This document shows, in pieces, positions 33,852 to 42,229 of a stretch of 64,000 bases of DNA. The DNA is taken from the NCBI GenBank assembly GCA_000437855.1, contig FR902206.1, positions 152,612 to 216,611 of the forward strand, read 5' to 3'. Both the position numbers and the translations under genes were made by a program. Under the pieces are notes generated by a model. It saw only the letters and a list, made by a program, of their open reading frames with translations, ran no database searches and was not told where the DNA came from. The first letter of the stretch is position 1. Each line of letters begins with the position of its first letter. This DNA is from Clostridium sp. CAG:567 (GTDB lineage: Bacteria; Bacillota; Clostridia; TANB77; CAG-508).

Positions 33852-34994
33852 ATGATAAAAAAAGTGGCCATTTTAGCAAATGGTGGAGATGTTTCAGGAT
33901 TTAATGCTGTTATAAGAGCAATAATAAAAACTGCAGAAAATAACAATGTGGAATGTTATGGATTTATAGATGGATATAGAGGATTATTAGAAAATAATTA
34001 TGTGCAATTATGTACAAATGCTACAGGAAATGCAATTGGAATTTTACCAAAAGGTGGGTCAATAATAGGATCTTCAACAAATGCAAATGTATTTTGCTAT
34101 CCTGTAGAAGAAAATGGAGAAACTGTATATAAAGACTTATCTGAAAAATGTGTAGAAAATATAAAAAAAGATGAGATAGATTGCCTATTTACATTAGGAG
34201 GAGATGGAACACAAAAATCAGCAAGAGATTTATCTTTAAGAGGAATAAATGTAATAGGTGTACCAAAAACAATAGATAATGATGTTGCATGTACAGAAAT
34301 TACATTTGGATATAATACAGCAGTGGCAGTTGCTGCAGAAGCTTTAGATAGACTTCATACAACTGCAGATACACATCATAGAATTATGGTATTAGAAGTT
34401 ATGGGAAGATATGCAGGATGGATTGCACTAGAATCAGCTATTGCAGGAGGAGCAGATGTTGCATTAATACCAGAAATTCCTTATGATATTAATAAAGCAG
34501 CACAAAAAATACTTAATCGTAAAAAACGAGGAAAGGAATTTAGCATTGTTGTTGTTGCAGAAGGTGCAAAACCAATTGGAGGAGATATTTCAATAAAAAA
34601 TATAAGAAGTAAAGGAAAAGGAGTAGACAATATAAAACTTGGAGGCGCAGGAGAAAAAGTAGCTGAAGAGTTACAAAAATTAACAGGACTAGAAGCAAGG
34701 TGTACAGTTTTGGGATATATGCAAAGAGGAGGAAGCCCAACAGCATTTGATAGAGTATTATCTACTAAATATGGTGCAAAAGCAATGGAATTAGCACTAG
34801 AAGGTAAATTTAATGTATTAACTGTTATAAAAGATGGAAAGCTAGACAGTGTTCCGTTAGAAGATGTAGTAGGAAACAACAAAGAAATAGGAGCTGCCTC
34901 AGGAAACACACCAGAAAGCAACATAAGAAGAGTAAATTTAGATCATGATTTAGTAAAAACAGCAAGACATATTGGTATAAATTTAGGAGATTAA
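33852..34994 (+). CDS. pfkA: 6-phosphofructokinase (mixed-substrate type)
   Basis: The 380-residue protein has LANGGDVSGFNAVIRA, LGGDGTQ (about residues 115-120), PKTIDNDV (K139), GYNTAVAVAAEALDRLHTTA and MQRGGSPTAFDR. Gly after GGD with Lys in PKTIDND is the combination of the G/K subgroup of PFKs, which includes ATP-using enzymes; PPi-dependent enzymes have Asp and Lys. ATP is therefore the likelier phosphoryl donor but this is not certain. I use ATG at 33852 (AAGGTGG 8 nt upstream). argS follows after 21 nt, probably in one operon. Confidence 0.93.
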   Translation: MIKKVAILANGGDVSGFNAVIRAIIKTAENNNVECYGFIDGYRGLLENNYVQLCTNATGNAIGILPKGGSIIGSSTNANVFCYPVEENGETVYKDLSEKCVENIKKDEIDCLFTLGGDGTQKSARDLSLRGINVIGVPKTIDNDVACTEITFGYNTAVAVAAEALDRLHTTADTHHRIMVLEVMGRYAGWIALESAIAGGADVALIPEIPYDINKAAQKILNRKKRGKEFSIVVVAEGAKPIGGDISIKNIRSKGKGVDNIKLGGAGEKVAEELQKLTGLEARCTVLGYMQRGGSPTAFDRVLSTKYGAKAMELALEGKFNVLTVIKDGKLDSVPLEDVVGNNKEIGAASGNTPESNIRRVNLDHDLVKTARHIGINLGD

Positions 34995-35015
34995 AAGAAG
35001 AAGGGATGTAGTAAA

Positions 35016-36725
35016 ATGGTAAACTTTAAACAAGAGATTGCAAAAGAAATAAGCAAAATAACAAAAATACCAGAAGAACAAATAGTCGAATATATTGAAA
35101 TACCATCAGATGAAAAAATGGGAGATTTTTCATTCCCATGTTTTAAGTTAGCAAAAGAATTAAGAAAAGCTCCTCAGATGATTGCACAAGAAATAAAGGA
35201 AAATATAAAATTTGAAAATGAGCTTATGCAAAATATAGAAGTAGTAAATGGTTATTTAAACTTTTATGTTATGCCAGAAAAGTATGTATTAAATGTTTTA
35301 AATGAAATTGCTGACAAGCAAGAAGAATATGGGAAAAGCACAATAGGTAATGGAAAAAATGTTGTTGTAGATTATTCTGCACCAAATATTGCAAAACCAT
35401 TTCATATTGGACACTTGCGTTCAACAGTAATTGGAAATGCTATATATAAAACACATAAACATTTAGGATATAATTGTACAGGTGTAAACCATCTAGGAGA
35501 TTATGGGACACAGTTTGGAAAATTGATTGAAGGTTATAAAAGATGGGGAGAAGAATATAAAGTTGAAGAAAACCCTATTGATGAACTTACTAAGATTTAT
35601 GTTAGAATAAATAATTTATGTAAAGAAGACGAAAGCGTCCTAGAAGAATGTAGAAATAACTTTAAAAAGTTAGAAGATGGGGACGAATATTGCACTAAAA
35701 TTTGGACTAAGTTTAAAGACTTAAGTTTAAAAGAGTTCCAAAAGGTATATAAACTATTAAATGTTGAATTCGATTCTTGGAATGGTGAAGCTTTTTATTC
35801 TGATAAAATGGGAGAAGTAGTAGATATATTAAAACAAAAAAATCTATTACAACAATCAGAGGGAGCAATGGTAGTAAACTTAGATGAGTATAATATTCCA
35901 CCATGTATTATAGAAAAAACAAATGGTTCAACTACTTATGCAACCCGTGATTTAGCAGCAATTTTATATAGAGCAAGAACTTACGATTTTGATAAAGATA
36001 TTTATGTAACATCTTATGAACAAATACTACATTTTAAACAAGTATTTGAAACAGCTAAACATTTAAATTTAGACGAGAAATATACAAATGGATTAGTACA
36101 TGTTCCATTTGGAATGGTACAATTAAAAACAGGTAAAATGTCAACTAGAGAAGGAAATGTTATTAAGTTAGAAGATTTATTAAATGAAGCAATAAGTAGA
36201 GTAACACAAATTATGGATGAAAAAAATCCTAACTTAGAGAACAAAGAAGAAATAGCAAGAAAAATTGGCGTTGGAGCAGTGATTTTTAATGACTTATACA
36301 ACAGCAGAATAAAAGATGAAATATTTGATTGGGATACAATGCTTAACTTTAATGGTGAAACAGGACCATATATGCAATACATCTATGTTAGAACAAAAAG
36401 CTTGATTGAAAAAGCGGGTTACATACCAAATATAAATGAAATTGATTTTTCAGAATTATCAGATGTACTTTCTTTAAGAATAATAAAACTAATATATTCA
36501 TTTGAAGATGTACTAAAACAATCAGCAGAAAAATATGAACCTTACATTATAGCAAGATACCTAATAAAATTAGCACAAGCATTTAGTAGTTTTTATAATG
36601 AAAATAAAATAATTGGAGAAGAAAAAGCTATACAAGATGCAAGACTATATTTAACTTATGCTACAGGGCTAGTATTAAAAATAGGTGCTGGAATATTAGG
36701 AATTGAAATGCCAGAAAAGATGTAA
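35016..36725 (+). CDS. argS: Arginyl-tRNA synthetase
   Basis: The 569-residue class I synthetase has an N-terminal Arg-S domain, APNIAKPFHIGHLRS (HIGH at about residue 130), KMSTREG (about 374) and the C-terminal DALR anticodon-binding domain (ALR-like LSLRIIKL...YEPYIIARYLIKLAQAF). It charges tRNA-Arg with arginine. It is directly relevant to the apparent non-use of CGG, since it recognises tRNA-Arg species, though nothing in this sequence looks abnormal. AAGAAGAAGGGATG precedes the ATG. Confidence 0.97.
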   Translation: MVNFKQEIAKEISKITKIPEEQIVEYIEIPSDEKMGDFSFPCFKLAKELRKAPQMIAQEIKENIKFENELMQNIEVVNGYLNFYVMPEKYVLNVLNEIADKQEEYGKSTIGNGKNVVVDYSAPNIAKPFHIGHLRSTVIGNAIYKTHKHLGYNCTGVNHLGDYGTQFGKLIEGYKRWGEEYKVEENPIDELTKIYVRINNLCKEDESVLEECRNNFKKLEDGDEYCTKIWTKFKDLSLKEFQKVYKLLNVEFDSWNGEAFYSDKMGEVVDILKQKNLLQQSEGAMVVNLDEYNIPPCIIEKTNGSTTYATRDLAAILYRARTYDFDKDIYVTSYEQILHFKQVFETAKHLNLDEKYTNGLVHVPFGMVQLKTGKMSTREGNVIKLEDLLNEAISRVTQIMDEKNPNLENKEEIARKIGVGAVIFNDLYNSRIKDEIFDWDTMLNFNGETGPYMQYIYVRTKSLIEKAGYIPNINEIDFSELSDVLSLRIIKLIYSFEDVLKQSAEKYEPYIIARYLIKLAQAFSSFYNENKIIGEEKAIQDARLYLTYATGLVLKIGAGILGIEMPEKM

Positions 36726-36734
36726 ATAAAAACA

Positions 36735-36762
36735 TTGCAAAATTTTGATATTATGGTATAAT
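36735..36762 (+). promoter_or_regulatory. glmM promoter
   Basis: TTGCAA (36735-36740), 16-nt spacer, extended -10 TGGTATAAT (TATAAT at 36757-36762). The 80-nt leader shows no structure like the glmS ribozyme. Confidence 0.7.
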
Positions 36763-36846
36763 TTTAAAAGCAAAATTTTTAAATACACAAAATAAGTAAG
36801 CAAAGAATAAACTAAATATATAAACCTTTAAAAGGAGAAAATCAAA

Positions 36847-38211
36847 ATGAGAAAATATTTTGGAACAGATGGTATAAGAAGAATTGCTAATACAGAGCTT
36901 TCACCAGAATTAGTATACCGTGTAGCAAAAGCTGGAGCCTATGCATTAGCAAAACATTCAAATCATGCACCTACAATTTTAATAGGAAGAGATACTAGAA
37001 TCTCAGGTACATTAATAGAAAGTGCTATGACAGCTGGATTTTTAAGCTATGGTGCAAATGTAAAAAGCTTAGGAGTTATACCAACTCCAGGTGTTGCATA
37101 CCTTACTAAAAAATTAAAAGCTGATGCAAGTGTTGTTATATCAGCATCACACAATACTTATGAATTCAACGGAGTAAAATACTTTAGCAATAAAGGAATG
37201 AAAATTCCAGATGAGATTGAAGAAGAAATTGAAGAAATGATGGATTCTGAAAAATTAGATGACTTTACAGCTGTTAATGATAAAATAGGAACAGCTGAGG
37301 TAAGAACAGATCTTTTAGATGAATATGTATATTTCTTCAGAAAAAACTTTGAAGAAGAATTTGAAAATTATGATACAAATAATTTTGTAGTTGCAATTGA
37401 TACAGCTAATGGAGCCACTTCAGTTGTAGCAGAAAAAGTATTTACAGCATTAGGAATAAAACATTATATTATGAATAATACTCCAAATGGTGTAAATATT
37501 AATGAAAATTGTGGATCTACACATTTAGATATGTTAAAAAAATATGTTGTAGAAAACAATTGCAACCTAGGAATTGCTTATGATGGAGATGGAGACAGAT
37601 GTTTAACCGTTGATGAAAAAGGTAATGAAATTGATGGAGATAAATTATTAGCCATTATTTCAAATTACATGAAAGAAAAAGGAACATTAAAAAATGATAC
37701 AGTTGTTGCAACAGTTATGAGTAATTTAGGGTTAAAAAAATACGCAGAGAATAATAAATTAAATTTTGTACAAACTAAAGTTGGAGATAGATATGTACTA
37801 GAAGAAATGTTAAAAAATGGTTATAATATAGGAGGAGAACAATCTGGACATATTATATTCTTGGATTACAATCCAACAGGAGATGGAATTTTAACATCTT
37901 TAATGTTAATTAGAGTCATGCTTGAAAAACAAAAGAGCGCTTCAGAATTATGCAACATTATAAAAATGTATCCTCAAGTTTTAGTAAATGCAAAAGTATC
38001 AAGTGAAAAGAAAAACTTATACAAAGAAGATAGTGAAATTCAAGGCGAAATAGAAAAACTTGAAAAAGAATTTTCCGGAAATGGAAGAGTTTTAATTAGA
38101 CCTTCTGGTACAGAACCACTAATACGTGTAATGATAGAAGGAGAAGATCAAAACTACATTAAGGAAAAAGCAGAAACACTAGCAAAATTAATAGAGAAAA
38201 AATTAAATTAA
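36847..38211 (+). CDS. glmM: Phosphoglucosamine mutase
   Basis: The 454-residue protein has KYFGTDGIRRIAN, the phosphoserine loop ISASHNTYEFNGVKYF (S101), the metal loop DGDGDRC and the C-terminal phosphate-binding RPSGTEPLIRVMIEG. It interconverts glucosamine-6-phosphate and glucosamine-1-phosphate for UDP-GlcNAc and peptidoglycan. The length is typical. AAAAGGAG precedes the ATG. A small membrane-protein gene follows 29 nt later. Confidence 0.97.
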   Translation: MRKYFGTDGIRRIANTELSPELVYRVAKAGAYALAKHSNHAPTILIGRDTRISGTLIESAMTAGFLSYGANVKSLGVIPTPGVAYLTKKLKADASVVISASHNTYEFNGVKYFSNKGMKIPDEIEEEIEEMMDSEKLDDFTAVNDKIGTAEVRTDLLDEYVYFFRKNFEEEFENYDTNNFVVAIDTANGATSVVAEKVFTALGIKHYIMNNTPNGVNINENCGSTHLDMLKKYVVENNCNLGIAYDGDGDRCLTVDEKGNEIDGDKLLAIISNYMKEKGTLKNDTVVATVMSNLGLKKYAENNKLNFVQTKVGDRYVLEEMLKNGYNIGGEQSGHIIFLDYNPTGDGILTSLMLIRVMLEKQKSASELCNIIKMYPQVLVNAKVSSEKKNLYKEDSEIQGEIEKLEKEFSGNGRVLIRPSGTEPLIRVMIEGEDQNYIKEKAETLAKLIEKKLN

Positions 38212-38240
38212 AATATAAATATACAAAGGAGGAATTTTTA

Positions 38241-38579
38241 ATGCCAATTATTAATTTTACACAACCATTTTCAATTTTTGTAGGAGTAGTATTATTTGTT
38301 CTAATGCTTTTTCTTGCAAAAGAAAATAAGAAAGCTTGGATTATAGGTACAGTATTATTTGCATTTATTGGACTACTAGTAGGACATACAGTAGAATTTA
38401 TATTGATGCCAAATGAAAGCCAAGAAATCTATAATGCAATTACTACATCTGCTACAATAGACTTATTATTTATATTTATATCATTTATTTCATATTTATG
38501 GATAGATGATATAGAAGCAAAAGAAGGTAGAAGAAAAAGCATTGATAATAGCTTAGACTGGTTTTGGAATAAGGTATAG
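38241..38579 (+). CDS. Small hypothetical membrane protein
   Basis: The 112-residue protein has three hydrophobic segments (about residues 9-24, 31-51 and 72-90) and a charged C-terminal tail. AAAGGAGG lies upstream and it follows glmM closely, so it is expressed with it. I do not recognise the family and no functional motif is visible. Confidence 0.7.
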   Translation: MPIINFTQPFSIFVGVVLFVLMLFLAKENKKAWIIGTVLFAFIGLLVGHTVEFILMPNESQEIYNAITTSATIDLLFIFISFISYLWIDDIEAKEGRRKSIDNSLDWFWNKV

Positions 38580-38608
38580 GGTATTATAAATAAATAATCA
38601 TGAGCAAC

Positions 38609-38653
38609 ATATAACTGTTGTAACTAAGTTTAAAATTTAGTCAACAGTTATAT
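38609..38653 (+). terminator. Long hairpin before metG
   Basis: ATATAACTGTTG (38609-38620) pairs with CAACAGTTATAT (38642-38653), with an inner stem ACTAAGTT/AATTTAGT (38623-38641). The T-run after it is weak (ATTTTC), so it is either a terminator or a leader structure for metG. Confidence 0.55.
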
Positions 38654-38692
38654 TTTCAAATTAATTTTTATACTAAGAAAGGGATGAAAAAA

Positions 38693-40258
38693 ATGCAAAA
38701 ATTTTACATAACAACACCCATCTATTATCCAAGTGGAAAATTTCATATAGGAACAGCTTATACAACAGCATTAGCAAGTACTATAAAAAGATATAAAAAA
38801 GCAAGAGGCTTTGATGCATACATGCTTACAGGAATGGATGAACATGGACAAAAAGTTCAAAAAGTTGCAGAAGGTAGAGGGAAAACTCCTCAAGAGCATG
38901 TTGACGAAATGGCTGAAGAAGCAAAAAAAATATGGAGTTTAATGGAAATAGAGTATGATGATTTTATTCGTACAACAGATGAACGACATACAAAAGTAGT
39001 AGAAGAAATTTTTGACAGATTAATGGAACAAGGAGATATATATAAATCAGAATATGAAGGCTGGTATTGTATGCCTTGTGAAACGTATTTTACTGAAACT
39101 CAATTAGTGGATGGAAAATGCCCTGACTGTGGTAGAGAAGTTAAAAAAATGAAAGAAGAATCATATTTTTTCAACATGAAAAAATATGCGGATAGACTTA
39201 TAAAATTCTATAATGATAATCCAGAATTTATTTTACCTGAGTCTAGAAAAAATGAATTATTTAATAACTTTTTAAAACCTGGATTAGAAGATTTATGTGT
39301 AAGCCGTACAAGTTTTGATTGGGGAGTAAAAGTAAGAAAAGATCCAAAACACGTTGTATATGTTTGGTTAGATGCTTTAACAAATTATATTACAGCACTT
39401 GGATATTTATCAGACGATGATAGTTTAATGAAAAAATACTGGCCAGCAGATTTACACATTGTTGGTAAAGATATTATTCGTTTTCATGGACTATATTGGC
39501 CAATATTTTTAATGGCATTAGATTTACCATTACCAAAACAAATTTATGCACATGGATTTATAATGATGAAAGATGGCAAGATGTCTAAATCTAAAGGAAA
39601 TGTTATATGTCCTGAACCACTTATTGAAAGATATGGGCTAGATGCCTTCAAATACTTTATTTTAAGAGAAATGTCTTTTGGACAAGATGGAACATTTACT
39701 CCAGAGGGATTTGTTGAAAGATTTAATTTTGATTTATGCAATGATTTAGGAAATCTTTTAAATAGAACTATAGGAATGATAAATAAATATTTTGGAGGAG
39801 AAATAACTTCATATCCAACTAATATATCAGACTTAGACAAAGAATTAGAAGAGTTTTCTAAAAATTCAATAAAACAAGTAGAAGAGCAATTTGATACATA
39901 TCACACAAGCAATGCAATAATTGAAACATGGAATTTAGTTTCTAGAACAAATAAATATATTGATGAAACTGCACCATGGGTATTGTTCAAAGAAGGTAAA
40001 ACAGAAGAATTAAAATCTGTAATGTATCATTTAGTAGAAAATTTACGTAGAATTGCTATTTTAATTAATCCATATATGAACCATACTTCTGAAAAAATGT
40101 TAAACCAACTTAACATTCCAGAAGAATTAAGAATATGGGATAGCTTATACAATTATACTAAATTAGCTAATATTAAAGTTACTGAAAAACCAGAAGTGCT
40201 ATTTGCAAGATTAGAAGCTGAAGCTGAAATTGAAGCTATTAAAGATATGATGAAATAA
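38693..40258 (+). CDS. metG: Methionyl-tRNA synthetase (short form)
   Basis: The 521-residue class I synthetase has the HIGT version of HIGH (PSGKFHIGTAYT), a four-cysteine zinc site (C126, C129, C143, C146), KMSKSKGN (from about residue 296) and an anticodon domain. It lacks the C-terminal EMAP/dimerisation domain of many bacterial MetG proteins (about 650 residues). ATG at 38693 is preferred because AAAGGG lies 9 nt upstream, whereas the ATG at 38684 abuts it. Confidence 0.96.
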   Translation: MQKFYITTPIYYPSGKFHIGTAYTTALASTIKRYKKARGFDAYMLTGMDEHGQKVQKVAEGRGKTPQEHVDEMAEEAKKIWSLMEIEYDDFIRTTDERHTKVVEEIFDRLMEQGDIYKSEYEGWYCMPCETYFTETQLVDGKCPDCGREVKKMKEESYFFNMKKYADRLIKFYNDNPEFILPESRKNELFNNFLKPGLEDLCVSRTSFDWGVKVRKDPKHVVYVWLDALTNYITALGYLSDDDSLMKKYWPADLHIVGKDIIRFHGLYWPIFLMALDLPLPKQIYAHGFIMMKDGKMSKSKGNVICPEPLIERYGLDAFKYFILREMSFGQDGTFTPEGFVERFNFDLCNDLGNLLNRTIGMINKYFGGEITSYPTNISDLDKELEEFSKNSIKQVEEQFDTYHTSNAIIETWNLVSRTNKYIDETAPWVLFKEGKTEELKSVMYHLVENLRRIAILINPYMNHTSEKMLNQLNIPEELRIWDSLYNYTKLANIKVTEKPEVLFARLEAEAEIEAIKDMMK

Positions 40259-40314
40259 AAATTAAAATAGAATCATCATATTATATTGTCAAAGTGCATT
40301 GAAAAGGAGTAATA

Positions 40315-40806
40315 ATGAAAGAGATTGTTGTTATAAATGGAAGTGGAGGAGTTGGAAAAGACACTTTTGTACAGTTTTGCAATGAGTATACTCCAATAAT
40401 GAATATATCTTCTGTAGATAAAGTAAAAGAAGCAGCAAAAGTTCTTGCTGGTTGGAATGGAGAAAAGGACGAAAAATCTAGAAAGTTTTTATCGGATTTA
40501 AAGGAACTTGGAATTGAATACAATGATGCTCCATTTAAATATATTTCTAATATGGCAGAAGAATTTAAAAATTCAGATAAACAAATAATGTTTGTACATA
40601 TTAGAGAATGTGAAGAAATTGAAAAATGTAAAAAGTGTTTAGGTGCAAAAACATTACTGATTACAAACAAAAATGTTGCAGCAATAAGCACAAACATTTC
40701 AGATAGAGATGTAGACAAATACGAATATGACTATCATATAACAAATGATGGAACACTAAAAGAATTACAACAAAAAGCAAAAGAATTTGTTGAAAAATTA
40801 AAATAG
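40315..40806 (+). CDS. P-loop kinase-like protein, substrate unknown
   Basis: The 163-residue cytoplasmic protein starts with a Walker A motif INGSGGVGKDTF (residues 7-18) and continues with an alpha/beta layout like small nucleotide or deoxynucleoside monophosphate kinases (FVHIRECEEIEK, LLITNKN). It probably phosphorylates a small metabolite. AAAGGAG precedes the ATG. It is 56 nt downstream of metG. I cannot assign a substrate. Confidence 0.7.
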   Translation: MKEIVVINGSGGVGKDTFVQFCNEYTPIMNISSVDKVKEAAKVLAGWNGEKDEKSRKFLSDLKELGIEYNDAPFKYISNMAEEFKNSDKQIMFVHIRECEEIEKCKKCLGAKTLLITNKNVAAISTNISDRDVDKYEYDYHITNDGTLKELQQKAKEFVEKLK

Positions 40807-40811
40807 AACAT

Positions 40812-40852
40812 AAAAACTCCTTTTTTCATAATATATGGAAAAAGGAGTTTTT
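40812..40852 (+). terminator. Terminator whose 3' arm holds a Shine-Dalgarno
   Basis: AAAAACTCCTTTTT (40812-40825) pairs perfectly with AAAAAGGAGTTTTT (40839-40852). The AAGGAG in the 3' arm is 5 nt before the GTG start of the next frame (40853), so terminator and ribosome site overlap, as also seen at 2840-2873. Confidence 0.75.
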
Positions 40853-41293
40853 GTGAGAAACAAAATGGAAAACAAAACAAAAATAAATATTGCCGAAAAA
40901 CAATTATATTACAAAGGAGAAGTAATTTTAAAATATACTATAAAATATCCAGAAATAACACAAAGTCAATATGATATTGGAAAACAGAGATTTAATCATG
41001 AGAATAGACAAGAGGCTTTAAAATTAAAAGAATATGCTGAAGGAGAACTATATAATCAAGCAAAAGAAACTTATGAATATAATAAAAAAAATGGATATCC
41101 AATTATGATATATGAACTATATAGAGAAACAAATATCACATATAATGATGATAAATTAATAAGTATGTATTTTGATGATTATACATTCACAGGGGGAGCA
41201 CATGGTACAACAGTAAGAAGTTTACAAACATGGGACTTAGAATATATAGCACCATATTCGAGTGATTGGTCAGAATTTGTAATAAAAATCTAA
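40853..41293 (+). pseudogene. DUF3298/RsiV-like gene with apparent internal deletion
   Basis: From GTG 40853 the 146-residue product has a DUF4163-like start (INIAEKQLYYKGEVILKYTI) and the DUF3298 motif TFTGGAHGTTVRSLQTWDL. In family members this is followed by about 60-80 residues before a terminal YDIAPYSSG...F-I segment. Here WDLE is joined at once to YIAPYSSDWSEFVIKI, as if the middle of the DUF3298 domain had been deleted in frame. No membrane segment is present. It is probably non-functional, or a reduced version. It begins a decay zone that extends to about 42.0 kb. Confidence 0.6.
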
Positions 41294-41599
41294 AATTCTA
41301 TTGAAAAACTCAAATAGTTATATTATTATAATTATAGAAAAATTCAAAAGAAAAATAAAGAAAGAGTGTAGACCATGATGAGGACCGAAACCGTTGCAAG
41401 AGTACACACGTAACTTTATAAAAAAATAAAGGCTTTAAATAGCTTTATTAAGCATATAGTAAACGCAAACTGTGAATAAAAACAGTTTGCGTTTTTGTGT
41501 GTTTTAATTGTAAAACAATTATATGCAATGCAGAGGAAAAATATAGAAAGGGGAAACATAAGAAAATGAAAAAAGTTGTTTTATAGCTTCAAAAATGTA
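41294..41599. other. Gene-free stretch with terminator and debris
   Basis: No intact gene. A 12-codon fragment (MMRTETVARVHT) lies at 41374-41412, more G+C rich than its surroundings, and an AATAAAG/CTTTATT inverted repeat at about 41427-41450. A strong terminator follows at 41461-41496. The pattern suggests repeated deletions in a formerly larger gene region. Confidence 0.4.
41461..41496 (+). terminator. Terminator
   Basis: AAACGCAAACTGT (41461-41473) pairs with ACAGTTTGCGTTT (41482-41494), followed by a T-run. No intact gene ends just before it. Confidence 0.85.
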
Positions 41600-42013
41600 T
41601 TATGAAACAGAAAAAATGATAAACTGATATATGCAAGTGGATTGACAAATGACTATGCGTGGGATACAGCAATAATATTTATACAAACATATTCAACAGA
41701 AGAAAAGGCAAGCACATATGCAAGTCAAAATAAAAGTACATCATTTGCAAATACAGGAATAAACAATGATAAATATTGTAATATATGGGATATGTCAGGA
41801 AATGTTGAAGAATGGACAACAGAAGACTGTGATAACCCAATACATCAAAATTCTACGTGGTTTAATGTTTCGTATCGTGGAGGAAAGTATGATAGCAGTA
41901 AAAATGATGTTTACGCGTATACTTCAAGAGGTTCATTCGGACCTGACAGTTTTGGCACTCTTAAAGTTAGCTGTGGTTTCAGAATATCACTTATTGTGGG
42001 GACTGCTAAATAA
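41600..42013 (+). pseudogene. Remnant of an FGE-sulfatase (SUMF1-like) domain protein
   Basis: The frame ending at 42013 contains the C-terminal part of a formylglycine-generating-enzyme domain: LTNDYAWDTAI, NIWDMSGNVEEWTTE, a YRGGKYD block and CGFRISL. Open reading extends upstream only to a stop near 41599, and no ribosome site or complete N-terminal half is present, so it is a 5'-truncated fragment. Such domains occur in clostridial surface proteins of uncertain function as well as in true sulfatase activators. It belongs to the same decay zone as the DUF3298 remnant. Confidence 0.7.
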
Positions 42014-42130
42014 ATAAAAAATATTTAAATTAAAATCAGATGTAGAACTAAAAAAAGCAGACATGTAAGTGTAAGTATAACATGTAGTAAGACTACCTAT
42101 TATATTTTATAAGAAAGATAGTAATAATTA

Positions 42131-42173
42131 TTGACTAATTAAATAAGAATGTATATAATAGTTTCGAAAACTA
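42131..42173 (+). promoter_or_regulatory. Promoter with TAGTTTCGAAAACTA operator (acyl-CoA ligase 1)
   Basis: TTGACT (42131-42136), 17-nt spacer, TATAAT (42154-42159). The near-palindrome TAGTTTCGAAAACTA (42159-42173) overlaps the -10 end and the likely start site. The identical 15-mer and the same promoter hexamers and spacing occur before the second ligase gene (56438-56480). Confidence 0.8.
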
Positions 42174-42229
42174 GATTATATGGTTTGCATAATAGTAAGT
42201 CGAGGTTATAAAAGGAAGGATCTATTAAT

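Noticed and set aside
35671..35699. GGGGACGAATATTGCAC inside argS resembles the core of the palindromic repeat
   Set aside because: It encodes conserved-looking argS sequence (EDGDEYC), has no inverted partner and differs from the repeat by gaps; chance similarity.
36763..36846. glmS-type ribozyme or riboswitch before glmM
   Set aside because: The 80-nt leader is A+T rich without a stable fold or conserved core.
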